Position numbers and translations under genes: made by a program. Below the pieces are notes generated by a model, which had not been told where the DNA came from, did no database searches, and saw nothing but the letters and a program-made list of their open reading frames with translations. DNA of 64,000 nt from Affinirhizobium lemnae (GTDB taxonomy: Bacteria > Pseudomonadota > Alphaproteobacteria > Rhizobiales > Rhizobiaceae): assembly GCF_022968395.1 (NCBI RefSeq), contig NZ_JALJQZ010000011.1, positions 1-64,000 on the forward strand. Reading direction: 5' to 3'. Below are positions 10,274 to 21,638 of this stretch, one piece after another (the first letter of the stretch is position 1; each line of letters starts with the position of its first letter).

Positions 10274-10789
10274 GTGTTGAAGAAGCGCGTGTTTGGTTCT
10301 GACGTGAATTTGAGAGGCACAGTTGCGGTTGCCGCCGTGGCACTCGCGCTTGGCGTTTCCGGCTGCACCAGCATGGATATTGGGCAGACGATGTACAACG
10401 GCTACGTTCTCGACAAGGATTCTCTTGATCTTATTCCAGAGGGATCAAGCCGCGAACAAGTTCTGCTCAGCATGGGTACACCCTCCACCACGGCGACCTT
10501 TGATGGCGAAGTCTTTTACTACATCTCGCAGAAACGCCATCGCTCTGCGGCCTTCATGAAACCGAAGCTGGTGGAGCAGACCGTCGTTGCGATCTATTTC
10601 AACAAGGAAGGTACTGTCGCCCGGCGCGCGGTCTATACGCTGCAGGATGGCAAGGTGTTTGACACTATCAGCCGCACGACACCGACTGGCGGCCGCGACC
10701 TCACCTTCCTGCAACAACTCCTGTCGGGTGGTGGCGGCACAGGCAGCAGTGGTGCAGCGGCCGTACGCAGCATTCTGGGTGGCAACTAA
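10274..10789 (+). CDS. bamE: Outer-membrane assembly lipoprotein BamE
   Basis: A 171-residue SmpA/OmlA-family lipoprotein, the BamE subunit of the complex that inserts beta-barrel proteins into the outer membrane. A signal peptide ends in a lipobox (LALGVSGC, Cys at residue 31). The BamE core is seen in LIPEGSSREQVLLSMGTPS and in EVFYYISQKR. A GTG start at 10274 with GAGGA upstream is preferred; the TTG next to it is an alternative. The Gly/Ser-rich C terminus is typical of alphaproteobacterial BamE. It is transcribed divergently from the chaperone gene and convergently with hppA. Confidence 0.92.
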   Translation: MLKKRVFGSDVNLRGTVAVAAVALALGVSGCTSMDIGQTMYNGYVLDKDSLDLIPEGSSREQVLLSMGTPSTTATFDGEVFYYISQKRHRSAAFMKPKLVEQTVVAIYFNKEGTVARRAVYTLQDGKVFDTISRTTPTGGRDLTFLQQLLSGGGGTGSSGAAAVRSILGGN

Positions 10790-10811
10790 CGTACGAACGA
10801 ATTGCAAATCA

Positions 10812-10847
10812 AAAAGCCCGCGGCGTCTTCTGATGCTGCGGGCTTTT
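10812..10847. terminator. Bidirectional rho-independent terminator between bamE and hppA
   Basis: The arms AAAAGCCCGCGGC and GCTGCGGGCTTTT pair over 13 bp with one G-T wobble. They carry an A-run on one side and a T-run on the other. It lies between the convergent 3' ends of bamE and hppA, so it can serve both. Confidence 0.85.
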
Positions 10848-10865
10848 CCGTTATCGATCAGTCAC

Positions 10866-13004
10866 TCACGCAGCGAGGATCGCCAGAAGCAGCAATGCCA
10901 CAATATTGGTGATCTTTATCGCCGGATTGACTGCCGGGCCAGCCGTATCCTTGTAAGGGTCACCCACGGTATCGCCGGTCACGGAAGCCTTGTGCGCATC
11001 CGATCCCTTCATATGACGCGTGCCATCCTTATCGACGAAGCCATCTTCGAAGCTCTTCTTCGCGTTGTCCCAGGCACCACCACCGGAGGTCATGGAAATT
11101 GCGACGAAAAGTCCGTTGATAATGACGCCGAGCAGCGAGGCTCCGAGTGCGGCAAAAGCCGACGCCTTCGATCCCGAAATCAAGAGAACGCCGAAGTAGA
11201 CAATGACCGGCGCCAGAACCGGGAGCAGCGAAGGCAGTATCATTTCGCGGATTGCGGCCTTGGTGAGCATATCCACCGCGCGACCGTAGTCCGGACGGTC
11301 TGTCCCCTGCATGATGCCTGGCTTCTCGCGGAACTGCCTGCGTACCTCTTCCACAACGGCGCTACCTGCCTTTCCGACAGCAGTCATGGCCATCCCACCA
11401 AAGAGATAGGGAATAAGACCACCGAAGATCAGGCCCGCAACCACGTAAGGATTTGCAAGACTGAAGGAGATCGCACCCACATCCGCAAAGTACGGATATT
11501 TCTGACCATTGGCTGCAAAGTATTGCAAATCGTTGGCATAGGCTGCAAAAAGCACGAGCGCACCGAGACCGGCGGAGCCGATGGCGTACCCCTTGGTCAC
11601 GGCCTTCGTTGTGTTACCGACGGCGTCGAGCGCATCGGTGGATTTACGCACTTCCGGAGGAAGGCCTGCCATTTCGGCAATCCCGCCGGCATTATCGGTC
11701 ACCGGGCCGAACGCATCGAGTGCCACGATCATTCCAGCAAGACCAAGCATTGCCGTGACCGCTATCCCGGTGCCGAACAGGCCGCCAAGCTGATAGGTGG
11801 TGATGATGCCGCCCACGATGACGATGGCCGGAAGCGCCGTCGATTCGAGCGATACCGCAAGACCCTGGATCACATTGGTGCCGTGGCCGGTGACTGACGC
11901 CTGCGCGATGGAATTCACCGGACGCTTGTTGGTGCCCGTATAGTACTCCGTGATCACCACGATCAGAGCCGTCACGACGAGACCGAGTATACCGCAGAAG
12001 AACAGGTTGGTTCCGGTTATCTGCTTCTCCGCAACCGTACCGATACTGCCCCAGCCTATCGTGAACGACGTCGCAGCGCCTAGGCCGACGATCGAAAGCA
12101 CGCCTGTGACGATCAGGCCCTTATAGAGAGCGCCCATGATGGAGCCATTGGCACCGAGTTTGACGAAGAATGTTCCCACGATCGATGTGAGAATGCAGGC
12201 TGCGCAGATGGCCAACGGATAGACCATGATCGCAGCGAGGTTGGGCGCGCCGGCAAAGAAGATGGCTGCCAGAACCATGGTTGCGACGACCGATACGGCG
12301 TAGGTTTCGAAAAGATCGGCCGCCATGCCAGCGCAATCGCCAACATTGTCCCCAACGTTGTCAGCAATTGTTGCTGGGTTGCGCGGATCATCCTCTGGAA
12401 TTCCTGCTTCCACCTTGCCGACGAGATCACCACCGACATCGGCACCTTTGGTGAAGATGCCGCCGCCAAGGCGCGCGAAGATGGAAATGAGAGAGGCGCC
12501 GAATCCAAGCGCAACCAGAGCATCGATCACTTCACGTGAACCCGGCGCATGGCCGAGACCCGAAGTCAGTATTCCATAGTAGATGGAAACGCCCAACAGA
12601 GCCAGGCCCGCAACGAGCATTCCGGTAATGGCGCCAGACTTGAAGGCAATATCAAGACCCGCCGCGAGGCTGTGAGACGACGCCTGCGCTGTGCGAACAT
12701 TGGCGCGAACCGAGACGTGCATTCCGATGAAGCCTGCAGCCCCGGACAAAACAGCGCCGATAACGAAGCCGATGGCCGCGAGCGCGGACAGTAACCACCA
12801 TGTTCCCAATGTCACGACAACGCCAACTATGGCGATCGTCATGTACTGGCGCGTCAGATAGGCCTGCGCACCCTCACGAATGTATCCGGCAATTTCCTGC
12901 ATGCGGGGATTGCCTTGATCCGCCGCCAGAACCGACCGAGTGGCCCAAACAGCGTAGGCCACTGACAAGAACCCGCAGACGATCACTCCCAGTATCACTG
13001 TCAT
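10866..13004 (-). CDS. hppA: K+-independent proton-pumping pyrophosphatase
   Basis: A 712-residue integral membrane H+-PPase with about 16 membrane helices. It hydrolyses pyrophosphate to pump protons. The substrate loop [20 protein letters not shown] and the motif [19 protein letters not shown] are intact. Around residue 460 the sequence [10 protein letters not shown] has Lys and Thr at the positions that distinguish the K+-independent class from the K+-dependent class (Ala, Gly). The start [12 protein letters not shown] has GAGAGGAAA upstream; a longer frame was rejected. In agrobacteria this enzyme is known in acidocalcisomes. Confidence 0.96.
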   Translation of the reverse strand: MTVILGVIVCGFLSVAYAVWATRSVLAADQGNPRMQEIAGYIREGAQAYLTRQYMTIAIVGVVVTLGTWWLLSALAAIGFVIGAVLSGAAGFIGMHVSVRANVRTAQASSHSLAAGLDIAFKSGAITGMLVAGLALLGVSIYYGILTSGLGHAPGSREVIDALVALGFGASLISIFARLGGGIFTKGADVGGDLVGKVEAGIPEDDPRNPATIADNVGDNVGDCAGMAADLFETYAVSVVATMVLAAIFFAGAPNLAAIMVYPLAICAACILTSIVGTFFVKLGANGSIMGALYKGLIVTGVLSIVGLGAATSFTIGWGSIGTVAEKQITGTNLFFCGILGLVVTALIVVITEYYTGTNKRPVNSIAQASVTGHGTNVIQGLAVSLESTALPAIVIVGGIITTYQLGGLFGTGIAVTAMLGLAGMIVALDAFGPVTDNAGGIAEMAGLPPEVRKSTDALDAVGNTTKAVTKGYAIGSAGLGALVLFAAYANDLQYFAANGQKYPYFADVGAISFSLANPYVVAGLIFGGLIPYLFGGMAMTAVGKAGSAVVEEVRRQFREKPGIMQGTDRPDYGRAVDMLTKAAIREMILPSLLPVLAPVIVYFGVLLISGSKASAFAALGASLLGVIINGLFVAISMTSGGGAWDNAKKSFEDGFVDKDGTRHMKGSDAHKASVTGDTVGDPYKDTAGPAVNPAIKITNIVALLLLAILAA

Positions 13005-13135
13005 ACGAATTTCCTCTCCCAATGGACCGGCCACAAGAATTGCGCCGGCGAGAACCATCAGACAGATCCCCTCCCAAGGACATAGGCCTGACAGTCAAGC
13101 GCGAGAGTGCGTTCGTTAACAAATCGCGTCAAGGA

Positions 13136-13164
13136 ATAATAAGCGCGAGCATAAGGTCACACAA
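13136..13164 (-). promoter_or_regulatory. Candidate sigma-70 promoter of hppA
   Basis: On the minus strand a TTGTGT -35 (13159-13164) and a TATTAT -10 (13136-13141) are separated by 17 bp. This lies about 130 bp upstream of the hppA start. The match is by eye only, and the leader between it and the gene is unremarkable. Confidence 0.4.
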
Positions 13165-13192
13165 CGAAGACTCAGCACATGTTTGCAGCCAA

Positions 13193-14419
13193 TCAAGCAG
13201 AGGCCGCGCGCTTCTGGCGGATGAGCAGCATCAGGATCAGCACGAGGCAAAGAGTCGAAACTGGCCAAATGAACAGGTTCATGAAGCTCCAGCCGTAATT
13301 GGTGAAGACCTTGCCGGAAGAGAACGAAGACAGCGCAACCGTTCCAAACAGGAAGATATCGTGAAAGCCCTGCACCTTGTCTGCCTCGTGTGGTCGGTAA
13401 GTGGAGGCAACGATCGCCGTTGAGCCGATAAAGCCGAAGTTCCAGCCAATACCGAGCAGGATCAGGGCGCCCCAGAAGTTCCAGAGTTCGATCCCCATGT
13501 GCGCGATGACGGCGCAGCCCATGAGCGTGAAAAGACCAAGTGCAACGATCTTCTCAGCCCCAACCCGCGCAATGATCATGCCGGTGAAAAAGCTCGGGCC
13601 GAACATGGCGATCACGTGCCACTGGATGCCGAGCGTGGCGAGTTCAGTCGGAAATCCGCAGCCGACAACCATGGCGAGCGGCGCACCGGTCATCACGAAG
13701 GTCATGAGCGCATAGGAGCCGACGCCGCAAATCATTCCCGTGACGAAACGCTGGTTGGAGATGATCTCCCTCAACGGCCTGGCAGGCGTATCTGATGATC
13801 CGGCTTTCGCCATCGGTGGCAGCTTCAGGAAGGTCAGGATCACAAGGGCGATTGCGCAAAGTGGCAACAAGGCCAGAAACGTTCCGGCAAAAGTTACTGG
13901 CGCAAAGATATCCTTAGCCCAGATTGCCAGTTGCGGCCCGATGATTGCTGACACGATGCCAGCCCCCAAGATCCAGGAAATCGCCTTCGGCTTGAAATAG
14001 GAGGGCGACGCATCTGCCGCTGCAAAACGGATCTTCTGGGCGAAGCCGCCGCTCATGCCTATCAGCGTGAGTGCCGCTGCAAAGAGCCAGAAATTCATTT
14101 GGAAGAGCGCGGCGGTCGCCAGACCGCCACCGACGGCACCTAGCAGCGCACCAACCATGAAAGCGGCTTGGCGCCCAAGGAAACGGGAGAGAATTGCGAT
14201 GCCGACAGCCCCGAGTGCGGTGCCGATATTGAAGCCTGTCACCGGTGCTGTCGCCAGAGACTTGTCAGCCCCGAGCAGTTGGTAACCTGCCAATGCACCC
14301 ACGGAGATGCTGAGCGGGGCTGCCGAACCGAGCACCGCTTGCGCACTCGCAAGCAGGAAAACATTGCGTTTGGCGGCACCCAGCTGCCTGTCCAGTGCTG
14401 TGCCACCTGCGTTTTCCAT
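13193..14419 (-). CDS. MFS transporter
   Basis: A 408-residue major facilitator with about 12 hydrophobic segments. The intracellular loop after helix 2 carries SRFLGRQAAFMVGALLG, a degenerate MFS signature. The charged middle loop around residues 205-220 separates the two six-helix halves. It starts 14 bp after nusB ends, on the same strand, so it may be read through from the nusB operon. The substrate is not recognisable. Confidence 0.82.
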   Translation of the reverse strand: MENAGGTALDRQLGAAKRNVFLLASAQAVLGSAAPLSISVGALAGYQLLGADKSLATAPVTGFNIGTALGAVGIAILSRFLGRQAAFMVGALLGAVGGGLATAALFQMNFWLFAAALTLIGMSGGFAQKIRFAAADASPSYFKPKAISWILGAGIVSAIIGPQLAIWAKDIFAPVTFAGTFLALLPLCAIALVILTFLKLPPMAKAGSSDTPARPLREIISNQRFVTGMICGVGSYALMTFVMTGAPLAMVVGCGFPTELATLGIQWHVIAMFGPSFFTGMIIARVGAEKIVALGLFTLMGCAVIAHMGIELWNFWGALILLGIGWNFGFIGSTAIVASTYRPHEADKVQGFHDIFLFGTVALSSFSSGKVFTNYGWSFMNLFIWPVSTLCLVLILMLLIRQKRAASA

Positions 14420-14433
14420 GACTTTCGTTCCTG

Positions 14434-14910
14434 CTACTTCTTCTCGCTGCGAACCTGCTTGGCAATGCGATCGAGAACCGCATTGACGATCTTGGGCTCT
14501 TCTCCTTCAAAGAAGGCCTGTGCGATCTCGACATATTCCGTCACGATGACCGCGACCGGGACATCCTTACGGTCAAGGATTTCGAACGTGCCGGCACGAA
14601 GAATTGCGCGGAGCGTCGAATCGATGCGCGACAACGGCCAGCCATCCAGAAGCGCGGCACCGATAACCGGGTCAATCTTCAACTGATCGCGAACGACACC
14701 GGCGACGATCGCACGAAACCACGAGGGGTCCGCCTTCAGATAGGTATCGCCATCGAGCTCCTGACCAAGACGGTGCTCTTCATATTCGGCAACCACTTCC
14801 AGGACACCAGTGCCGCCGATATCCATCTGGTAGAGGGCCTGAACGGCAGCGAGACGGGCGGCGCCGCGTTGGTTTGCTGTTTTGATAGGCTGTGCAGGAT
14901 CTTTAGACAT
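14434..14910 (-). CDS. nusB: Transcription antitermination factor NusB
   Basis: A 158-residue all-helical RNA-binding protein. It pairs with S10 (NusE) on boxA RNA to allow full-length rRNA transcription. The N-terminal [19 protein letters not shown] and the C-terminal [20 protein letters not shown] match the family. It begins 3 bp after ribH, an arrangement common to many bacteria, so the two are almost certainly coupled. Confidence 0.95.
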   Translation of the reverse strand: MSKDPAQPIKTANQRGAARLAAVQALYQMDIGGTGVLEVVAEYEEHRLGQELDGDTYLKADPSWFRAIVAGVVRDQLKIDPVIGAALLDGWPLSRIDSTLRAILRAGTFEILDRKDVPVAVIVTEYVEIAQAFFEGEEPKIVNAVLDRIAKQVRSEKK

Positions 14911-14913
14911 GGA

Positions 14914-15369
14914 TCAGGCGCCCAGTTTCTCACGAAGCGCAATCATGGTGAGAGCTGCACGCGCAGCAAAACCACCCTTGTCCTTGTCCGACTTGCGGAC
15001 ACGTGCCCAGGCCTGTTCATCATTCTCGACAGTCAGGATGCCATTGCCGATGGCCAGTGACTCCGAGACGGCAAGATCCATCAGCGCACGGGAAGATTCG
15101 TTCGCCACGATATCGAAATGATAGGTCTCGCCGCGGATGACCATGCCGAGCGCGATGAAGCCATCATAATTGACGCCACCCTGCTCCGCGGCATCGAGCG
15201 CCATGGCAATTGCCGGCGGAATTTCGAGCGCGCCAGGCACAGTGATCAGGTCATACGTGGCGCCAGCCTCTTGCAGGGCGCTGACTGCGCCATCCAGAAG
15301 CGCGTCGGCGAAGTCGTCGTAAAAGCGCGCTTCGACAATCAACAGGTGAGGCTTGTGTGAATCGGTCAT
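14914..15369 (-). CDS. ribH: 6,7-dimethyl-8-ribityllumazine synthase
   Basis: A 151-residue lumazine synthase, the penultimate enzyme of riboflavin synthesis, which joins the ribityl pyrimidine to a four-carbon phosphate. Start set at [16 protein letters not shown]; an open 30-codon extension upstream is not conserved. [15 protein letters not shown] and [18 protein letters not shown] hold the substrate-binding and catalytic His region. No FMN riboswitch fold was recognised in the 163-bp gap before it. It is followed by nusB. Confidence 0.95.
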   Translation of the reverse strand: MTDSHKPHLLIVEARFYDDFADALLDGAVSALQEAGATYDLITVPGALEIPPAIAMALDAAEQGGVNYDGFIALGMVIRGETYHFDIVANESSRALMDLAVSESLAIGNGILTVENDEQAWARVRKSDKDKGGFAARAALTMIALREKLGA

Positions 15370-15532
15370 GGTCGTCCTGGTCGCAATTCTGCGAAATAAG
15401 ATGTTGGGAGTTGGGCGCGTCAAACCATGCCACGCGTCGAATGGCAAGTGATTTTCCACGGGTCAGCCATGCACGACACACGCGAATGGAGGCCGAAGCG
15501 TATTTTCCTCAGTTTTGGTGAACGGCCAGAGG

Positions 15533-16147
15533 CTAGCTATTCGCCGGGAATTCCGCCAGCCGTGCCGCATAGCGCGCCATTGTATCGACCTCGAAATTGA
15601 CGAAATCGCCCGCTTTACGATCACCCCAGGTGGTGACTTCGAGTGTGTGGCGTATCAGCAGAATATCGAAATCCGTGCCTTCAACCGCATTCACGGTCAA
15701 TGAGGTTCCATCAAGCGCCACTGACCCCTTCGGTGCGACAAAGCGAGCGTACTGCTGAGGTGCCCTCAGACGAATACGCACCGCCTCGCCTTCTGACGTG
15801 ATGGATAGGATCTCGGCCTTTCCGTCCACGTGGCCGGAGACGATGTGACCACCAAGTTCATCGCCAATTTTCAGGGCGCGCTCAAGATTGATACGTGTCC
15901 CGACTGTCCACGAAGAGATCGTGGTTAGACGTAGCGCCTCTTCCCAGGCCTCAACTTCATACCAACGCTCGTTGCTGTCGGTTTCCGAGAGCTTCGTTAC
16001 CGTCAAGCACACACCCGCATGGGCGATCGAGGCGCCGATATCGATGGTGCGAGGATCGTAACTTGTGGTCACGCGCAACCGAATGCCTTCATCCAGCTGC
16101 GTGAGGGCGGAAACCGATCCGACGTCTGTTACGATGCCTGTGAACAT
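15533..16147 (-). CDS. ribE: Riboflavin synthase alpha subunit
   Basis: A 204-residue protein of two tandem lumazine-binding barrels. It dismutates two lumazines to give riboflavin. The N-terminal MFTGIVTDVGSVSAL and the second repeat starting near GGHIVSGHVDGKAEILSI are typical. Its start codon lies 19 bp inside the 3' end of ribD, so the two are translationally coupled. In other species the same gene is called ribC. Confidence 0.94.
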   Translation of the reverse strand: MFTGIVTDVGSVSALTQLDEGIRLRVTTSYDPRTIDIGASIAHAGVCLTVTKLSETDSNERWYEVEAWEEALRLTTISSWTVGTRINLERALKIGDELGGHIVSGHVDGKAEILSITSEGEAVRIRLRAPQQYARFVAPKGSVALDGTSLTVNAVEGTDFDILLIRHTLEVTTWGDRKAGDFVNFEVDTMARYAARLAEFPANS

Positions 16148-17217
16148 TCAAATTTCCTCTCGTATTCGCAACACTGGTCTGGGCCGAAGTTCAATCGGCG
16201 TACCGGCTTGTAATCCTGCGGTATGTCGTCATGCGTGAGCGGAGATTCAATCCCGCCTTCGCCAATCGCTAACGGGCCTTCAAAGAGCACGATACGGTCG
16301 ACGAGACCGGCATCCAGAAATGCCTGGGCAACCGTAGCGCCACCTTCAACCAGAACCGATGAAAGGCCTCGATCGGCAAGCCGCGTCAACAGGGTTGGCA
16401 AATCGGGTGCATCCAGAATTTCGACACCCGCCTTGATAAGCGCCGGTGCGGTTTCGGCAAACCGGTCTCCAACTGCGATTACCGGAATTTGCTGCGCGCT
16501 TGCAACCAGCTTGCCGTCGAGCGGAAGCCGCAGATGACGATCCAGCACGATACGGATCGGAGAACGATGCTCCATCCCTGCAATACGGACATCCAGTTGT
16601 GGATCATCGGCGATGGCTGTTCCGATACCGATGAGGATAGCATCCATCTCCGCCCGCATACGGTGCACCTCATGGCGCGAAAGAGGGCCAGTGATGGCGA
16701 CCTGCCCCTCGCCTCTCCGACCGATCATGCCATCGGTGGAAACGGCAAGTTTCAGAGTCACATAGGGCCGTGCCTTCATCTGCCGCATCAGGTAGGCCCT
16801 AAGCGCATCACAGGATTGATCCTGCAAGATGCCTGTTACCACCTCGATGCCCGCACTTTGCAAGATCGCAAGACCCTTGCCGGAAACGCGAGGATCAGGA
16901 TCCTTCAACCCGACGACAACGCGCACAATGCCCGCCTCGACAAGCGCGTTAGCGCAAGGGGGTGTGCGCCCATAATGAGAACATGGCTCAAGGGTGACAT
17001 AGGCCACCGCACCCCTTGCCGCCTCTCCAGCCATGGCCAGGGCCTGTGTTTCCGCATGCGGGCGTCCACCGACGGCAGTGACGGCGGATCCGATCACCAC
17101 ACCATTCCTGACGATAAGGCATCCGACGGATGGGTTGGTACCGGTTTGTCCGGTGTGCGTTCGCGACAGCGCGATGGCTTGCGCCATGTAGCGCTCATCA
17201 TCAGGCGAAGCCGACAC
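16129..17217 (-). CDS. ribD: Bifunctional riboflavin biosynthesis deaminase/reductase
   Basis: A 362-residue two-domain enzyme that deaminates and then reduces the pyrimidine intermediate of riboflavin synthesis. The N-terminal deaminase (residues about 1-145) has the zinc ligands in PHAETQAL and EPCSHYGRTPPC. The C-terminal NADPH reductase starts near RPYVTLKLAVSTDGMI and includes VEGGATVAQAFLDAGL. It starts 3 bp after nrdR and overlaps ribE. Confidence 0.95.
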   Translation of the reverse strand: MSASPDDERYMAQAIALSRTHTGQTGTNPSVGCLIVRNGVVIGSAVTAVGGRPHAETQALAMAGEAARGAVAYVTLEPCSHYGRTPPCANALVEAGIVRVVVGLKDPDPRVSGKGLAILQSAGIEVVTGILQDQSCDALRAYLMRQMKARPYVTLKLAVSTDGMIGRRGEGQVAITGPLSRHEVHRMRAEMDAILIGIGTAIADDPQLDVRIAGMEHRSPIRIVLDRHLRLPLDGKLVASAQQIPVIAVGDRFAETAPALIKAGVEILDAPDLPTLLTRLADRGLSSVLVEGGATVAQAFLDAGLVDRIVLFEGPLAIGEGGIESPLTHDDIPQDYKPVRRLNFGPDQCCEYERKFECSQAS

Positions 17218-17220
17218 GGA

Positions 17221-17700
17221 TCAAGATTCCGCAGTGGAATCACGACCGATCTTGGCTGTGATTTCAGAGATGACCTTTTCGAAGTCATCCGCATGGCTGA
17301 AGTCGCGGTAGACGGACGCGTAGCGCACGAATGCTACGTCATCGAGGCTCTTCAAGGCTTCCAGAACCTGCAGACCGATCTGCTCGGAACTGATTTCGCT
17401 CTCGCCAGAGCTTTCGAGGCGGCGAACGATACCCGATACCGCGCGCTCAATCCGATCGGCATCGACGGGACGCTTGCGAAGCGCGATCTGGAAAGACCGC
17501 ACCAGCTTGTTGCGATCGAAAGGAACCTTGCGGCCGGTCTTCTTCACAACCATCAGTTCGCGCAATTGCACGCGTTCGAATGTTGTGAAGCGACCGCCGC
17601 AATCCGGGCAGATGCGCCGCCGACGGATGGAGGTGAAATCCTCCGCCGGACGCGAATCCTTGACCTGAGTGTCTTCGGAACCGCAGTAGGGGCAGCGCAT
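17221..17700 (-). CDS. nrdR: Transcriptional repressor NrdR
   Basis: A 159-residue repressor of ribonucleotide reductase genes that senses ATP/dATP. It has an N-terminal zinc ribbon ([15 protein letters not shown] and [12 protein letters not shown]) and an ATP-cone domain starting at [20 protein letters not shown]. It sits between glyA (12 bp) and ribD (3 bp), the usual alphaproteobacterial order. Confidence 0.96.
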   Translation of the reverse strand: MRCPYCGSEDTQVKDSRPAEDFTSIRRRRICPDCGGRFTTFERVQLRELMVVKKTGRKVPFDRNKLVRSFQIALRKRPVDADRIERAVSGIVRRLESSGESEISSEQIGLQVLEALKSLDDVAFVRYASVYRDFSHADDFEKVISEITAKIGRDSTAES

Positions 17701-17712
17701 CTTAGTTGCCTC

Positions 17713-19002
<1,290 letters not shown>

Positions 19003-19160
19003 GACAGGGCTCCTGGAACAACTGATGCGATGGCGTCTTAACGGTCCGCCATCACAAGCGCAATACGGACAGCGACATTTGCGGATCAATTCCGGACAGG
19101 CTTGAAAAGCATCTGATGATTCAATTTCGCTCACCAGAGATTGTTAAAGAAACGAAACCC

Positions 19161-21479
19161 TCAATCGGACTGCATGTCCACACCCAGATCAGCGAAGGTC
19201 CGGTTGAGGGTCAGAAGCAGATCGGAGCGCGCGCCTGTTTCGGTTCCGACGTCGCGCAAATAGCACCGCAGCTCGAAGTTCAGCATGCTGGCGCCAAGGT
19301 TTCGCAGGAAGACCTGCGGTGCAGGCTGTGCAAGGATGGCCGGATGGCTTTTCGCAGTATCCAGGAGGATCTGGCGGATGCCGTCGATATCCGCATGGCG
19401 CGAAACATTGATCGGAATGATCATGCGCCCTGCCCGCGAGCTCAAGGTCATGTTCTTGACCGTTCCGGCAATCAGGTCGGCATTTGGGATGATGACATCA
19501 TGGCGGTCGAAGGTTTCGATCCGCGTCGAGCGGACGGCGATCTTCCGCACGATGCCCGAAAAGCCCGATACCTCGATCCAGTCACCCTCCTTGATAGGTC
19601 GTTCGATCAGGAGAATGATGCCGGATACGAAGTTCGACACGATGGTCTGCATGCCAAAACCGACGCCGACTGAAAGTGCGCCCGCGATGATGGCGAGATT
19701 CGACAGATTAAGCCCTGCAACAGAAATCGCCATAAGGGCAGACAGAATAAACCCGACATAGCCGAGCCCGGTCCGGATCGCGTTGCGCCCTCCGCTATCA
19801 ATCCTTGTCTTGGGCAGGACAAGGCGCTCGATGAGCCGCTGCATCCAGCGCGTCAGCAGCATGCCAAAAAGAAAGGTTATTATAAGGACAACAAGGACTT
19901 TCGGCGACAATTTGGCACCGCCGAGATCCACACCGTTCTGAATGACCCGCCACAGCTCTGCGAGTTCCGCTTCGCGCGCGCCCCAGACAATCGCGATCAG
20001 CGGCAGGCTGACCAGGACGATCACTGCCGCAATGACCATGGATGCCAGTTCCAGCGATGATTGCTGACCGCGCAAGGCGCCGCGCACCGGCAGCATCACC
20101 ACATAGTGTAGGATGAAGGCCAGGCCGAAGATCGCGATACTGCCCATGATGGGTGCGAGCACCGCACGCGCCAGCGGCACGTAACCGATTGCCGCAGCGA
20201 TAAGGGATAGAACCGCGATAACCTGCACCGCTCGACTGGCGATACGGAAAAAGCCGGGACCGAAGGGAGCATCGTCATCCTCATCCGTCGCTACTTCCAG
20301 CGCAACTTTCCGGAGGATCTTTGCGAAGACGAAGAGGATAACGCAGCCAATGACGATGCTGACGCTCTGCAGGGCCGAACTTCCACCCGGCGAGAATGCG
20401 AAGTCCTCCGTTAGTCCTTCCATCAGAAGTTCCAGCCCCATGGATCCGGCAAACGCCATGCCGAGCCAATAGCAGGAGCGGGAAAGACCATCGCTCAACC
20501 GTATGAGACGCAGTGCAGGCTGGCTGGGCGCGTAGAGGACATTACCAATCGAGTTTGCGATGACAAATGCGATGGCAATCGCGATGGCAGCACCCGAAGT
20601 GTTCTGGATCGACTTGATGCCGTCTTCCAGCAGGACTGCCGCGATAACGACAAGACTGGCGGCAATCAGCGAGAAAACCAGCCGGATCACGTGTACGCCG
20701 AGAGCCTGCCCGACGAAGCGCACCGATCCTGCAGGCGCCGATATACGCCGTTCGAGATAGACCAGTAGCAAGTGGCCGAGGCAGACCGGCAAAAGAAAGG
20801 TTGTGAGCAAAAGCAAGGCGGCTGGAATGAGCCGATCGCCGACAAAATCGAACGGCTCGGTCGATGGCGACCGCAGACGGGTGATATCGTCGGTTATCTT
20901 CGCATCCAGCCGAGCGAAATCGCTCATCATGGCCGACCAGCTTGAAGGGAAGAGCGGCGATGGTCTGAGCTCGAAAAGGCTGGTCGCCGACCGCGAACGG
21001 ACAAGCCTGTCGATTTCCTCGATCAGAACGTTTGCCCGGGCCGATGCCTGCTTGGCGTTCATCACCGGCTCACGCGCCTTGGCCAGTTCGTCGCCCAACT
21101 GCTTGCGCCGTGCCGCAACCAGATCCGGCTCCTTGTCATCCTTGCCGGGAGCGGGCCCAAGTGTTGCCAGTTGCGCTTCCAGCAATCGTATGGAAAGCCC
21201 TGCCTCGTCGACAATGGCATCGGCGTCTGCCCGCTGGGTAGCCAGTTCGGACCGAAGAACTTCGAAAGCATCGGACGACGCCTCACCCGATTGCAGGGCC
21301 TGCTCGGCTCTCTGGGCGGTCCGCGCCCATTCCAGCGCCGGATCTGCGGCTATTGTCTGCGCAGCTGCAATCTTCGGATCGAGCGTCGCAAGGCTGACGA
21401 GTGCAACAATAAGCAACAGACAAGGCCTAAACCAAAGCTTGCCCAATTTGATCGCTGCAACATTTCCGTATGGCTTCAT
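19161..21479 (-). CDS. DUF3772 / MscS-family mechanosensitive channel
   Basis: A 772-residue membrane protein. A signal sequence is followed by a periplasmic helical DUF3772 region (about residues 45-190) and some 11 membrane helices. The C-terminal MscS domain carries LSVGVGFGMQTIVSNFVSGI, the pore helix, then RPIKEGDWIEVSGFSGIVRK, the beta domain. Such large MscS homologues protect against osmotic downshock. The ATG at 21477-21479 is preferred; an in-frame TTG six codons earlier is the alternative. Confidence 0.9.
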   Translation of the reverse strand: MKPYGNVAAIKLGKLWFRPCLLLIVALVSLATLDPKIAAAQTIAADPALEWARTAQRAEQALQSGEASSDAFEVLRSELATQRADADAIVDEAGLSIRLLEAQLATLGPAPGKDDKEPDLVAARRKQLGDELAKAREPVMNAKQASARANVLIEEIDRLVRSRSATSLFELRPSPLFPSSWSAMMSDFARLDAKITDDITRLRSPSTEPFDFVGDRLIPAALLLLTTFLLPVCLGHLLLVYLERRISAPAGSVRFVGQALGVHVIRLVFSLIAASLVVIAAVLLEDGIKSIQNTSGAAIAIAIAFVIANSIGNVLYAPSQPALRLIRLSDGLSRSCYWLGMAFAGSMGLELLMEGLTEDFAFSPGGSSALQSVSIVIGCVILFVFAKILRKVALEVATDEDDDAPFGPGFFRIASRAVQVIAVLSLIAAAIGYVPLARAVLAPIMGSIAIFGLAFILHYVVMLPVRGALRGQQSSLELASMVIAAVIVLVSLPLIAIVWGAREAELAELWRVIQNGVDLGGAKLSPKVLVVLIITFLFGMLLTRWMQRLIERLVLPKTRIDSGGRNAIRTGLGYVGFILSALMAISVAGLNLSNLAIIAGALSVGVGFGMQTIVSNFVSGIILLIERPIKEGDWIEVSGFSGIVRKIAVRSTRIETFDRHDVIIPNADLIAGTVKNMTLSSRAGRMIIPINVSRHADIDGIRQILLDTAKSHPAILAQPAPQVFLRNLGASMLNFELRCYLRDVGTETGARSDLLLTLNRTFADLGVDMQSD

Positions 21480-21584
21480 GCTGCCCTTGCCCCTCAAATT
21501 CCCTCTATCTATCCGGGAAACCAGATGGATCTCTTGAATGCAAGAGCCAATCCTCGATAGTGAAAGTGATGGGGCGAGAAATGA

Positions 21585-21615
21585 AAAAGGCCGGCCTCGC
21601 GAGGAGGTCGGCCTT
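21585..21615 (-). terminator. Rho-independent terminator after ldtP
   Basis: Arms AAGGCCGGCCTC and GAGGTCGGCCTT form a 12-bp stem with one wobble and a 5-base loop. On the minus strand this is followed by TTTTTC. It lies 24 bp past the stop codon of the L,D-transpeptidase gene. Confidence 0.88.
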
Positions 21616-21638
21616 CCAGACCTGACATATTCAATCTT

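Noticed and set aside
15370-15532. Possible FMN riboswitch before ribH
   Set aside because: The gap between ribE and ribH lacks the conserved junction sequences of an RFN element.
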